A stretch of DNA of 64,000 bases. Source: Thermoanaerobaculales bacterium. Lineage in GTDB: Bacteria > Acidobacteriota > Thermoanaerobaculia > Thermoanaerobaculales > Sulfomarinibacteraceae. A program made the position numbers and the translations under genes. The notes under the pieces were generated by a model, which worked only from the letters and a program-made list of their open reading frames with translations, made no database searches and was not told the origin of the DNA. The stretch is from NCBI GenBank assembly GCA_025456145.1, contig JALOLD010000004.1, forward strand, positions 124,001-188,000, read 5' to 3'. Position 1 is the first letter of the stretch. Each line of letters begins with the position of its first letter. Below, in pieces: positions 18,341 to 28,174 of the stretch.

Positions 18341-20754
18341 GCCGCGAGCGGCTGGTCTCCGAGATGATCGCGGTCGGGCTGATCTTCGGCTCGGTGCTTG
18401 CGGCGACCGCGCTGCTGTCCCACTCGCCGCTCGACCCGAGCCCGCTCCACGCCTCGACGCTGCGCGGCGATCCGGTCAACCTGGCCGGCGCGCTCGGTGC
18501 GGCGCTGTCGGCTCTGCTGTTCGGGCTGCTCGGGGTCGTCGCGCTGGTGCTGCCGGTGGTCGGTCTGGCGGTCGGCTGGCGGATGCTCCGCGATCGCCCG
18601 GTCGAGCACCCCAAGGCGGCGGCTCTCGGCTGGGGGCTGATCGTCGTCGCCCTGCCCGGGGTCGCGTCGCTGCTCTGCTCGGGTCTGCCGTGGCGGGACG
18701 GCGCGATCTCCTGCGGCGGGCTGCTCGGGCGGGCCGAGGCCGAGCTGCTGGGCGGCGTCGTCGGTCCGGTCGGCCGGGTCGTCGTGCTCGGCTTCCTCAT
18801 CGTCTTCGGGGTCGTCCTGGTGTCCGGTCTGTCGGTCGGGAGTGCGGCCGGCGGCGTCGCCGACGGGTTGGAGCAGCGCTGGCTGCGACGGCGCGACGAG
18901 CGCGCCCGCCGGAAGCTCGAGGCCGAGGAGGCGCGCAACCGCCGGCGGGTCCTCGAGCGCCAGGTCAAGCGGCTCGAGGGCGAGGAGGGCTACCGGGGCT
19001 CGCTGACCGTCAAGGAGGTCGAGGGCAAGGGGAGGTTCAGGATCCAGCGCCGGGTGACCGGCGCCGACGAGCCCGAGGTCGAGCCCGATGGAGCGCCGGA
19101 GGCCGAGCCCTTACCGGAGGCCGCGAAGAAGCGGCGGCCGGCGCCGCGCGCCGCCGCCAAGGAGCCGGCGGCGAAGAAGCCGGTCGTCCAGGAGGAGTTC
19201 GAGTTCATCGAGGACCTCGAGAAGTACGATCTGCCGAGGACGAGCTTTCTCGACGAGTCCGAGGGGGCGCCGGAGCGCGACTCGGCGGCGCTCGTCGAGA
19301 TGTCCAAGCTGATCACCAGCAAGTGCCAGGAGTTCCGGGTGCGCGGCGAGGTCTCCAACATCCGGACCGGGCCGGTGATCACGACCTACGAGTTCCGGCT
19401 CGACTCCGGCGTCAAGATCTCGGCGGTGCAGAACCTCGCCGAGGACCTCGCCCTGGCGCTGCGGACCGAGTCGGTGCGGATCGAGCGCGTCCCGGGCCGG
19501 GCGACCGTCGGCATCGAGGTGCCGAGCCCCGACCCCGAGGTCATCCGGCTGCGCCAGATCATCGAGTCGAACGAGTTCCAGCGGGCCGGGTCGTTGCTCG
19601 CCCTCGCCCTCGGGGTCGACATCCGCGGCAAGCCGTTCGTCTCGGACCTGGCCCGGATGCCGCACCTGCTGATCGGCGGCTTCACCGGCTCGGGCAAGTC
19701 GGTCGGCATCAACGCGATGATCATGTCGATCCTGTACAAGGCCAAGCCCGACGAGGTCAAGTTCATCCTGGTCGACCCCAAGATGGTCGAGCTCGGCGTC
19801 TACTCCGACATCCCGCACCTCCTGACGCCGATCATCTCCGATCCCAAGAAGGCGGCGAGCGCGCTCGGCTGGGCGGTCGCCGAGATGGACAACCGATACC
19901 GGCGCCTCGCCTCCCTCGGGGTGCGCAACCTCGAGCAGCACAACCAGCTGGTGACCGACCCGGTGCAGCTCAGGCGGGCCCAGCAGAAGCTAGGCGCCGC
20001 CGACGACGACGAGCCCGCCCGCCTCGAGCCGCTGCCCTACATCGTGATCATCATCGACGAGCTCGCCGATCTCATGATGACCTCGTCGCGGGCGGTCGAG
20101 GAGTCGATCACCCGGCTGGCGCAGAAGGCGAGGGCGGTCGGCGTCCACCTCATCTGCGCCACCCAGCGGCCCTCGGTCGACGTGCTGACCGGGATCATCA
20201 AGGCCAACTTCCCGTGCCGGGTGGCCTACAAGGTGCGCTCCAAGTTCGACTCGAGGACGATCCTCGACAGCATGGGCGCCGAGCACCTGATCGGCCGCGG
20301 CGACATGCTCTACCTGCCGCCCGGGACGTCGACGCTGCTCCGGCTGCACGGGCCGCTGGTCACCGAGAAGGAGATCGCGACCGTCGTCCGCTACATCAAA
20401 CGCTTCGGCAAGCCCGAGTACCAGCGCAACGTGCTGACCCACCAGGCGCTCGGCGGCGACGGCAAGAGCGCCCGCCCGGCCGCCGCCAACGAGCTCGACG
20501 AGCTCAGCGACCCGATGTACGACGCCGCCGCGCGTCTCGTGGTCGAGACGAGAAAGGCCTCCGCGTCGTACATCCAGCGTCGTCTGCACCTCGGCTACAC
20601 CCGCTCGGCGCGGCTCTTGGATATGATGGAGAAAGAAGGTATCGTGGGTCCGTTGGCGGGCTCGAAGGGGCGTGAGGTCCTGGTTCCGAAAAACCACTTT
20701 GCCGAGGTTGACGCCACCCACGCCCTCAACGACGACGAGCCGGACCCATCGTGA
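18337..20754 (+). CDS. ftsK: DNA translocase FtsK/SpoIIIE
   Basis: Septal motor that clears chromosome termini and promotes dif recombination. The product is 805 aa. About four N-terminal membrane segments (to ~residue 180) are followed by a short charged linker (~180-300) rich in Glu, Lys and Arg. The RecA-like motor has Walker A GGFTGSGKSVGINAMI (~450) and Walker B IVIIIDELADLMM (~570). The C-terminal gamma winged helix is present (ASYIQRRLHLGYTRSARLLDMMEKEGI). The linker is short compared with E. coli FtsK, closer to SpoIIIE or SftA size. Coupled to uppP by an ATGA overlap. Confidence 0.95.
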   Translation: MSRERLVSEMIAVGLIFGSVLAATALLSHSPLDPSPLHASTLRGDPVNLAGALGAALSALLFGLLGVVALVLPVVGLAVGWRMLRDRPVEHPKAAALGWGLIVVALPGVASLLCSGLPWRDGAISCGGLLGRAEAELLGGVVGPVGRVVVLGFLIVFGVVLVSGLSVGSAAGGVADGLEQRWLRRRDERARRKLEAEEARNRRRVLERQVKRLEGEEGYRGSLTVKEVEGKGRFRIQRRVTGADEPEVEPDGAPEAEPLPEAAKKRRPAPRAAAKEPAAKKPVVQEEFEFIEDLEKYDLPRTSFLDESEGAPERDSAALVEMSKLITSKCQEFRVRGEVSNIRTGPVITTYEFRLDSGVKISAVQNLAEDLALALRTESVRIERVPGRATVGIEVPSPDPEVIRLRQIIESNEFQRAGSLLALALGVDIRGKPFVSDLARMPHLLIGGFTGSGKSVGINAMIMSILYKAKPDEVKFILVDPKMVELGVYSDIPHLLTPIISDPKKAASALGWAVAEMDNRYRRLASLGVRNLEQHNQLVTDPVQLRRAQQKLGAADDDEPARLEPLPYIVIIIDELADLMMTSSRAVEESITRLAQKARAVGVHLICATQRPSVDVLTGIIKANFPCRVAYKVRSKFDSRTILDSMGAEHLIGRGDMLYLPPGTSTLLRLHGPLVTEKEIATVVRYIKRFGKPEYQRNVLTHQALGGDGKSARPAAANELDELSDPMYDAAARLVVETRKASASYIQRRLHLGYTRSARLLDMMEKEGIVGPLAGSKGREVLVPKNHFAEVDATHALNDDEPDPS

Positions 20755-20763
20755 GGGGGGAAC

Positions 20764-21084
20764 ATGGGCTCCTTAGACCTCAACGCTGACGCCACCTATA
20801 CGTTGATCGCCGTCGTCGGCATGGCCCTTCTCGGGATGATCCTGGTGGCGAGCTTCGTGTCGCGGTCCCGGGTGTTCTGCCAGTACCTCAAGCACATGAC
20901 CGGCATCGAGCTCAAACCGAGCGCGGTGCGCCGGGTCTATCGCTCGAACGGCAAGGGCGGGGTCCGCGACCTGCTGATGGACCTCCTCATCCAGGAGGAC
21001 CTCGCCGACGACGCGCGGAGGGTCACCCCCGACTCGAAGCCCGACACCTCGGTCTTCGACATCAGCGAGATCGCGAAGAAGTAG
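20764..21084 (+). CDS. small single-span membrane protein of unknown function
   Basis: 106 aa. One N-terminal membrane segment (~13-36, LIAVVGMALLGMILVASFV) is followed by a cytoplasmic-looking basic helix region (VFCQYLKHMTGIELKPSAVRRVYRSNGKGGVRDLLMDLLIQEDLADD). I do not recognise a family. It starts 9 bases after ftsK with GAGGGGGG before the ATG, so it is probably co-expressed with the division motor. No enzymatic motif is seen. Confidence 0.7.
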   Translation: MGSLDLNADATYTLIAVVGMALLGMILVASFVSRSRVFCQYLKHMTGIELKPSAVRRVYRSNGKGGVRDLLMDLLIQEDLADDARRVTPDSKPDTSVFDISEIAKK

Positions 21085-21122
21085 AGCGCTGGACCTCCGG
21101 GGTCCCTCCCGGAGGATCCCGG

Positions 21123-21128
21123 TATAGT
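21123..21128 (+). promoter_or_regulatory. -10 element placed for leaderless transcription of mutL
   Basis: TATAGT (5 of 6) ends 6 bases before the mutL GTG at 21135, so the expected start of transcription is at or next to the start codon. No Shine-Dalgarno sequence precedes the GTG. An imperfect hairpin (CTCCGGGG with CCCGGAG, ~21095-21117) just upstream may end the ftsK transcript. Confidence 0.45.
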
Positions 21129-21134
21129 GTCCCG

Positions 21135-22916
<1,782 letters not shown>

Positions 22917-23798
22917 ATGCGATCTGACTCGTGGCGTCTGACCGAGGCCCTGATCTTCGTCCACTTCGCGGTCTTCATCCTGAGCTGGGCGAACCGAGAG
23001 GGTCTGGTCGGGCTCGCGCTGATGCCCGGCGGGATCGCCGCGCGACCCTGGACCCTGGTGACCTACCAGTTCGTCCACGGCCCGTCGATCTTCTGGTTCT
23101 TCATCTCGATGCTGGTGCTGTGGATCATGGCCAAGCCTCTCGAGGAGAGCTGGGGCTCGCCGCGGTTTCTCGCCTTCTGGCTGGTCGCGACCTTCGGCGC
23201 CTCGCTGACCGCCGCGGTGCTCAAGCTGCCGCTGGTCGGCGACGCCGGGGTCGGCACCTCGATCCTGCTGACCTTCGCGACGCTCTACCCGGAGGTCGAG
23301 TTCCGGCTGTTCTTCATCATCCCGGTCAAGGTCAAGTACCTGGCGGTCGTCGCGGTCGCCTGGCTCGCCTTCTCGAGCCTCCAGATCGGCCTCCTGGCGG
23401 GGCTCGCCAACGTCGCCGGGATGTGCTCCGGCTATCTGTTCTTCCTCGCGACGCGGCGCCTCCCGACTCGGCGCAAGATCATGTTCGAGGTCCGCAAGCG
23501 ACGGGCCAGCTCGGCGGTCAGGGCCGAAGCGACCGCGGCCGAGCAGCGTAACCTGGTCTGGGACCCGAAGGTCCGCGGCGCGGTCGGCCGGGCGGCCGAG
23601 AGGGGTGCGGTCGCCTCCGAGGACGAGGCCCTGCTCGCCGAGCTCGACGCCGCCCGCGATCCCTCGGTCACGGTCTGCGCTCCGTCGGAGTTCGGCCTGG
23701 TCGACGACCCGATCTGCCGGACCTGCCCCGGCTTCGCCGAGTGCGGGGCGCGGGCCATCCGGCTCGCCGCCGAGGCGAAGAGCACCGCCGAGGACTGA
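22917..23798 (+). CDS. rhomboid-like membrane protein, catalytic residues apparently absent
   Basis: 293 aa with about six membrane segments in the first ~180 residues, arranged like a rhomboid fold (TYQFVHGPSIFWFFISMLVLWIM, then LEESWGSPRFLAFWLVATFGASL). Where rhomboid proteases have GxSG there is GDAGVGTS, and the catalytic His of the last helix (HxxG) is replaced in LANVAGMCSG. It therefore looks like a pseudoprotease of the derlin/TMEM115-like sort. A soluble tail ends with a cysteine cluster, CRTCPGFAECG (~270). The ATG directly abuts the mutL stop. Confidence 0.65.
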   Translation: MRSDSWRLTEALIFVHFAVFILSWANREGLVGLALMPGGIAARPWTLVTYQFVHGPSIFWFFISMLVLWIMAKPLEESWGSPRFLAFWLVATFGASLTAAVLKLPLVGDAGVGTSILLTFATLYPEVEFRLFFIIPVKVKYLAVVAVAWLAFSSLQIGLLAGLANVAGMCSGYLFFLATRRLPTRRKIMFEVRKRRASSAVRAEATAAEQRNLVWDPKVRGAVGRAAERGAVASEDEALLAELDAARDPSVTVCAPSEFGLVDDPICRTCPGFAECGARAIRLAAEAKSTAED

Positions 23799-23819
23799 AG
23801 GGAAAGGGGCCGCTGCCCT

Positions 23820-24000
23820 TTCCCGCGTCCGCGTCCGCGTCCGCGTCCGATGTCAGCGTGAGCACCCGCGTCCGCGCCCCCATCCGCGTCCGATGTCAGC
23901 GTGAGCACCCGCGTCCGCGTCCGCGTCCGCATCCGATGTCGGCGTGAGCACCCGCGTCCGCGTCCGCGTCCGCATCCGATGTCAGCGGCAGCGGCGAGGA
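23820..24000. repeat. CGTCCG hexamer arrays in a higher-order tandem repeat
   Basis: Runs of CGTCCG/CGTCCGCG alternate with a linker resembling ATGTCAGCGTGAGCACC, giving about four imperfect units of ~35-50 bases. The last unit ends in ATGTCAGCGGCAGCGGC, which reappears inverted near 24525. The length and lack of unique spacers rule out CRISPR. It lies right after the rhomboid-like gene. Confidence 0.8.
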
Positions 24001-24597
24001 TGCCGGCACCGTGTACGGGTCAAGGATGGAGCAACCGCCAGGTGATGGCGCGAACCTCGTCGAGGACGTCGAGGGCCCGCCGCGTAGCGGCGGTCTCAAG
24101 GACTCCGGCTGCGAGAAGCAGCCGAAGGTGGGCGTCAGCCTCCTTTGCGGAGCCGTCGGCGAGGCGTGCGGGTTCTCAGGAGCACCGGCCTTCCGGGCCG
24201 TCCGGCCTGGACGGCCGGGCGGCCCGGCGTCGCGCCGCCGGCACGGTCGCTCGAGGGGAACGAGGAGGGCTGCGACCGTGCCGGCGACGCGGGCGGCGGC
24301 CTGCATCGTTGCTTCGGCACCTGCTCAGGATCGCGCCTCCCGGGGGTGCCCGGCTGGACATTGTGCGTGAGGCGTGGCGGACGTGAGCGCGTTTCTGAGC
24401 ACAATGTCGAGCCCGGCACGCCCGGTGAGCAGCGGTGCTCAGGGGGCGTGCGGGTGGCGCTCCGGGGAGGTCGGCGCGTCCGACGCGCCGCCGCAATTCG
24501 TTCGACGAATTGCTGCCGCTGCCGCAGCCGCTGACATCGGACGCGGACTCGGACGCGGACGCGGACGCGGGCGCTGATGGGGTTGGGGAGGCTGCGG
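24001..24597. repeat. palindrome-rich gene-free island closed by an inverted GGACGC array
   Basis: About 600 bases without a credible intact gene. Nested inverted repeats are visible: 14-bp perfect arms at 24237-24250 and 24272-24285; long imperfect arms ~24337-24366 and 24399-24428; and 9-bp perfect arms GCAATTCGT/ACGAATTGC at 24492-24512. At 24525-24577 the sequence GCCGCTGACATCGGACGCGG and further GGACGC units mirror the array at 23820-24000, so the island has inverted ends. It contains a decayed four-helix-bundle gene (24020-24175). Confidence 0.7.
24020..24175 (-). pseudogene. remnant of a four-helix-bundle (S23/IVS-type) protein gene
   Basis: The minus-strand frame reads EPARLADGSAKEADAHLRLL ... 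LDVLDEVRAITWRLLHP and then a stop. This is the C-terminal half typical of four-helix-bundle proteins (GSxxExxxxLxxA, late VxxxxWxL). The frame is closed by an in-frame stop just upstream (24176-24178), and the N-terminal half cannot be found, the DNA there being palindromic repeat. Only 51 codons remain. The call rests on pattern resemblance. Confidence 0.5.
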
Positions 24598-25821
24598 CTA
24601 GAGCCGGATGACCGAGCTCGGGTCGGTGGGAACGAGCCACTCGACATTGGTGTCGTGCTTGAGCCGGGCGACCGCCTCGGCGACGGTGTCGCGCAGATAG
24701 CGGCCCCAGATCTTGATCGGCAGCGAGTCGACCCGGACGGTCGGCGAGATCGCCAGCTGGAGCATGTACTCGATGATCGAGGAGGCGTTCTGGGCGATCC
24801 GGCCGGAGTAGGCGGCGCGGTCGCGCTGGTCGAGGATCCGGACCTCGTGGATGCAACGGCCGAACTCGGACTCGACGAGATCCTCGATGTTGGTCAGGAT
24901 GAGCTCGAGGCGGAAGGTCGGGCTCGCCGACTCGAGGTAGTCGATCAGGCTCTCCTCGAGGTGGAACGACGACAGCCCGCGGCCTTCGGCGAATCGCCAG
25001 TCGACCCCGTTGAAGCCGGCGAGGATGCGCTCGAGGGGCGGCAGCTCGAGATCGACGAGGTAGTGGGTGCCGGCGTAGCTCCCCTCGTGGACCTCGCTCT
25101 CGCAGGCGAAGGTGCCGTCGCGGCCATCGAGCGCCGCCTCGATGCGGGCGAGCTCGTCGGCGGTGCCGAGGATCTTGACGCCGATGACGTCATCGACCCG
25201 GACCCGGTCGGGGTCGAAGGCGAGCTCGCCGGTCCGGATCCGGTCGGCGACGATCCGCTCGGCGGCGGCGAAGTCCTCGTCCATCTGCTGGCGGCTCGAG
25301 ATCATCACGTCGAGGGGCAGACCCGCGGTCCCGGCGCGGGCCGCGGCGAGCGACCTCGCGGCGGCGTCGATCTCGTCGGCGAGCTGGTCGGCGACGCGGC
25401 GCGAGACCTTGTCGGCAATCCGCCGGATCCGCTTGCGGCGGACCATCCCGACGAGGGATCCGTCGCTCCGGGTGACCAGGCTCATGTGCACCGGGGTCCG
25501 CGGGAAGAACTCCTCCGGGAATGCGCCGTACCTGGCGAGCAGCTGCTCGACCCGCGGCGACGGCCCAGCGCTCCGGGCCGCGGCGACGATCGCGCGACGG
25601 ACGTCGTCCTTGCTCGAGACCCGGGTCAGGCGGAGTTCCCCGGGTCGCATCGTCCGGGCCAGGTCGCCGACCAGCGATCGGACGACCGGCGAGGTGATCG
25701 CCCGCTCGAAGGCGAAGATCTCGGTGAGAATGCGGCCGTCGTCCCGCTGGGTCCGGTCGGCGAGCCAGCGGCTCGCCAGGTCGAACAGCCGGTCGCGGTG
25801 GATGAGGCCAGAGAGGTACAT
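24598..25821 (-). CDS. unrecognised 407-aa protein, possibly a divergent RelA/SpoT-like fold
   Basis: I do not recognise a family with confidence. The protein is soluble, with a Lys/Arg patch GMVRRKRIRRIADKVSRRVA (~125-145) and a central stretch RVRVDDVIGVKILGTADELARIE ... HEGSYAGTHYLVDLELP (~220-280). That spacing (DxxGVKI, then YxGxHYxVxL) recalls the RelA/SpoT synthetase domain (DxIGxRI, then GYxSxH), but the catalytic residues are not clearly conserved. It diverges from the electron-transfer operon across a gap with an 18-bp palindrome. Starts are ATG 25821 or ATG 25830; TATAGT at 25837-25832 is so close that the message may be nearly leaderless. Confidence 0.6.
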   Translation of the reverse strand: MYLSGLIHRDRLFDLASRWLADRTQRDDGRILTEIFAFERAITSPVVRSLVGDLARTMRPGELRLTRVSSKDDVRRAIVAAARSAGPSPRVEQLLARYGAFPEEFFPRTPVHMSLVTRSDGSLVGMVRRKRIRRIADKVSRRVADQLADEIDAAARSLAAARAGTAGLPLDVMISSRQQMDEDFAAAERIVADRIRTGELAFDPDRVRVDDVIGVKILGTADELARIEAALDGRDGTFACESEVHEGSYAGTHYLVDLELPPLERILAGFNGVDWRFAEGRGLSSFHLEESLIDYLESASPTFRLELILTNIEDLVESEFGRCIHEVRILDQRDRAAYSGRIAQNASSIIEYMLQLAISPTVRVDSLPIKIWGRYLRDTVAEAVARLKHDTNVEWLVPTDPSSVIRL

Positions 25822-25831
25822 TCCCGGCATC

Positions 25832-25837
25832 ACTATA
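25832..25837 (-). promoter_or_regulatory. -10 element next to the start of the 407-aa protein
   Basis: TATAGT on the minus strand (25837-25832) leaves at most ~10 bases to ATG 25821, so the transcript would have little or no leader. The -35 region is G/C-rich and unconvincing. Confidence 0.4.
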
Positions 25838-25907
25838 CAGGCCCCTCGACGGCCCGGGTGACCGGCCGCGGCCGACCTGCAAATGTGTCTCACTTGGAGA
25901 CTTGCGG

Positions 25908-25925
25908 GTGTGAAAACTTTCACAC
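25908..25925. promoter_or_regulatory. 18-bp palindromic operator candidate
   Basis: GTGTGAAAACTTTCACAC has perfect 8-bp arms around AC. It sits 3 bases upstream of the -35 of the electron-transfer operon promoter and between two divergent genes, the expected position for a dimeric regulator acting on one or both. The regulator is not identifiable here. Confidence 0.6.
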
Positions 25926-25928
25926 GCC

Positions 25929-25957
25929 TTGTGAGGTCGGGACGGCCGCGATATGCT
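25929..25957 (+). promoter_or_regulatory. promoter candidate of the P-loop ATPase-kor-nuo-like operon
   Basis: TTGTGA (25929-25934), a 17-base spacer and TATGCT (25952-25957) form a sigma-70-type pair, about 45 bases before the GTG at 26003 and immediately next to the palindrome. Confidence 0.45.
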
Positions 25958-26002
25958 GGTCGTCCGGATCGAGAGCGGCGCTCGGCCGCGGGGAGGGCGG
26001 GT

Positions 26003-26713
26003 GTGACACGGTCGCGGGTGACGGTTCTGGTCGGCCACTTCGGAAGCGGCAAGACCGAGATCGCCCTCAATCTGGCGCTCGACCTGGCGGCGTCCGGCAC
26101 GCCGGTGACGATGGCCGATCTCGACGTCGTCAAGCCCTACTTCCGGACCCGGTCGGCGCGTCAGCTGCTCGCCGACGCCGGGGTCGAGCTGCTCGCCCCC
26201 GAGGGCGAGCACATCCACGCCGATCTGCCGATCATCGTGCCCCAGATCCGGTCCCGCCTGCGCCAGTCGGATCGTCGCCTGGTCATCGACGTGGGCGGCG
26301 ACGATGTCGGGGCCAGGGTGCTCGGATCGCTGGCCGACGTCGTCCCGGTCGCCGAGACCGAGTGCCTGCTGGTGCTCAACTTCCGCCGGCCGTCGACCCC
26401 CGACGCCGACCGCGCCGTCGCCATGGTCCGCGAGATCGAGGCGGTCGGGCGGCTTCCGGTGACCGGTCTGGTCGCCAACACCCATCTGATGGACGAGACC
26501 ACCGTCGAGGTGATCCTCGACGGTCTCCGGTCGGCCCTCGAGTGCGGCCGGCGGCTCGGCGTGCCGGTGGTCGCGGTCGCCGCCGACGAAGCGATCGCCG
26601 ACCAGGTGCGCCGCTCGACCGACCGGACGGTCCTCGAGCTGAGGAGGATCGTCGCCCCAGCCTTCGCGCTGCCGCGGCGGCGGTCCACCGGCCCGCTCTT
26701 CGTGGTCAACTGA
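26003..26713 (+). CDS. P-loop ATP-binding protein heading the oxidoreductase operon
   Basis: 236 aa. The N-terminal Walker A is VGHFGSGKTEIALNLALDLA (~8-27), followed by MADLDVVKPYFRTR, and a hydrophobic strand LVIDVGGDDVGARVL (~95) in the Walker B/switch position. The layout resembles ParA/MinD/CobQ-type deviant P-loop NTPases without a known partner domain. It starts at GTG 26003 with GGGAGG 6 bases earlier and lies 12 bases before korD, so a role in maturation, assembly or energy sensing for the oxidoreductase is inferred from context only. Confidence 0.7.
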   Translation: MTRSRVTVLVGHFGSGKTEIALNLALDLAASGTPVTMADLDVVKPYFRTRSARQLLADAGVELLAPEGEHIHADLPIIVPQIRSRLRQSDRRLVIDVGGDDVGARVLGSLADVVPVAETECLLVLNFRRPSTPDADRAVAMVREIEAVGRLPVTGLVANTHLMDETTVEVILDGLRSALECGRRLGVPVVAVAADEAIADQVRRSTDRTVLELRRIVAPAFALPRRRSTGPLFVVN

Positions 26714-26725
26714 AAGGAGACCCGC

Positions 26726-26959
26726 GTGCCGCAGATCGTCATCAGCCCCGACCGCTGCAAGGGGTGCGAGCTGTGCGTCCAGGCGTGCCCGCAGCAGATC
26801 CTCGGCATGGGCCGGCGGATCAACAGCAAGGGCTACTTCTTCGCCGAGGTCGTCGAGCCGCCGCGGTGCATCGGCTGCCGGCTGTGCTGCATCGCCTGCC
26901 CCGACGTGGCCATCGAGATGAGGGTGCACGGGACGATGTACCACTACTTCGCGTACTGA
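26726..26959 (+). CDS. korD: 2-oxoacid:ferredoxin oxidoreductase delta subunit (2[4Fe-4S] ferredoxin)
   Basis: 77-aa polyferredoxin subunit. Two cluster motifs are present: CKGCELCVQACP (residues ~11-22) and CIGCRLCCIACP (~49-60). It passes electrons from the TPP site of the catalytic subunits to external ferredoxin. GTG start with AAGGAG 7 bases upstream. It precedes the alpha, beta and gamma subunits, with a repeat element inserted in the gap after it. Confidence 0.9.
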   Translation: MPQIVISPDRCKGCELCVQACPQQILGMGRRINSKGYFFAEVVEPPRCIGCRLCCIACPDVAIEMRVHGTMYHYFAY

Positions 26960-26985
26960 GGGCGACGAGGATGACCGACTGGGCG

Positions 26986-27065
26986 ATCAGCTCTCAGCTT
27001 TCAGCTCTCAGCCGTTCCCGTGCGAGGGCGGCGGAGCTGACAGCCGACAGCTGATGGCTGACGGC
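26986..27065. repeat. AGCTGA-type interspersed stem-loop repeat, copy 2 (inside the operon)
   Basis: TCAGCTCTCAGCTTTCAGC followed by more of the same (26987-27014) faces GAGCTGACAGCCGACAGCTG and TGGCTGACGGC (27034-27065) in inverted orientation. It separates korD from korA and would form a stem-loop in the operon mRNA. Related to 4944-5030. Confidence 0.7.
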
Positions 27066-27085
27066 CGTTACGGATGGAGCTCGCG

Positions 27086-28174
27086 ATGGCGAAAAAACTC
27101 ATGAAGGGCTCGGAGGCGATCGGCGAGGCGGCGGTCCAGGCCGGTTGCCACCTCTTCTTCGGCTACCCGATCACGCCGCAGAACGAGATCCCCGAGTACA
27201 TGTCGATGCGCCTGCCGCAGGTCGGCGGGACCTTTGTCCAGGCCGAGTCGGAGGTCGCGGCGTCGAACATGCTCTACGGCGCCGCCGGCAGCGGGGAGCG
27301 GGTGATGACCTCGTCGTCGTCCCCCGGCGTGTCGCTCATGGCCGAGGCGATCTCCTACCTGGCCGGCGCCGAGCTGCCGGTGGTCATCGTCAACATCATG
27401 CGCGCCGGGCCCGGGCTCGGCGGGATCCTGCCGTCGCAGGGCGACTACTTCCAGGCGACCAAGGGGATGGCCCACGGCGACTTCCGGCTGCTCGTCCTCG
27501 CCCCGTGGTCGGTGCAGGAAGCGGCCGACCTGGTGCAGGACGCCTTCGACCTCGCCGACTACTACCGCAACCCGGTGCTCGTGCTCGGTGACGGGCTGAT
27601 CGGCCAGATGATGGAGCCGGTGGAGTTCCGCGAGGGCCGGCTACCGATCAAGCCGCTCGAGGCCAAGACCTGGGCGGCGACCGGCAATGACGGCTCGAAG
27701 CCGCGCTCGGTGATCAACTCGCTGTTTCTCGACCCCGAGGCCCTCGAGCGGCACAACGTCCACCTCAAGGAGAAGTACGACCGGATGGTCCGCGACGAGG
27801 TCCGCTTCCAATCCTACGGCCTCGACCGCGACTACGACGTGCTCATCGTCGCCTACGGGACGGTCGCCCGGGTCTGCTCGACCGCCATCGACGAGCTCGC
27901 CGCGTCGGGCGTCCACGTCGGGATGGTCCGCCCCGTGACCCTCTTCCCCTTTCCCTACCAGGCGGTCCGGGAGGCCGCGGCCCGGGCCTCGTCGGTGCTC
28001 GTCGTCGAGCTGTCGACGGGGCAGATGATCGAGGACGTTCGGCTCGCCCTGGCCAACTCCAAGCCGATCCACTTCCTCAACCGGATGGGCGGCATGCTGG
28101 TGTCGCCGGACGCGGTGGTCGACAAGATCCGAGCCATGGCCGACGGCCGGTCGACGGAGGTGGTCCATGCCTGA
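27086..28174 (+). CDS. korA: 2-oxoacid:ferredoxin oxidoreductase alpha subunit (KorA/VorB-like)
   Basis: 362 aa. Pyrimidine-binding and transketolase C-terminal-like half of a CoA-acylating oxoacid oxidoreductase. MKGSEAIGEAAVQAGC and FFGYPITPQNEIPEYM open the chain; QAESEVAASNMLYGAAGSG, TSSSSPGVSLMAEAISY and the GLGGILPSQGDYFQATKG stretch are typical of the KorA/VorB group. Whether the substrate is 2-oxoglutarate or a branched-chain 2-oxoacid cannot be told. Start at ATG 27086 (GGAGC 5 bases upstream) rather than 27074. Overlaps korB by 8 bases. Confidence 0.9.
   Translation: MAKKLMKGSEAIGEAAVQAGCHLFFGYPITPQNEIPEYMSMRLPQVGGTFVQAESEVAASNMLYGAAGSGERVMTSSSSPGVSLMAEAISYLAGAELPVVIVNIMRAGPGLGGILPSQGDYFQATKGMAHGDFRLLVLAPWSVQEAADLVQDAFDLADYYRNPVLVLGDGLIGQMMEPVEFREGRLPIKPLEAKTWAATGNDGSKPRSVINSLFLDPEALERHNVHLKEKYDRMVRDEVRFQSYGLDRDYDVLIVAYGTVARVCSTAIDELAASGVHVGMVRPVTLFPFPYQAVREAAARASSVLVVELSTGQMIEDVRLALANSKPIHFLNRMGGMLVSPDAVVDKIRAMADGRSTEVVHA

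Noticed and set aside
23820-24000. Possible CRISPR array
   Set aside because: Units are built from CGTCCG hexamers with near-identical linkers; there are no unique spacers and no cas genes.
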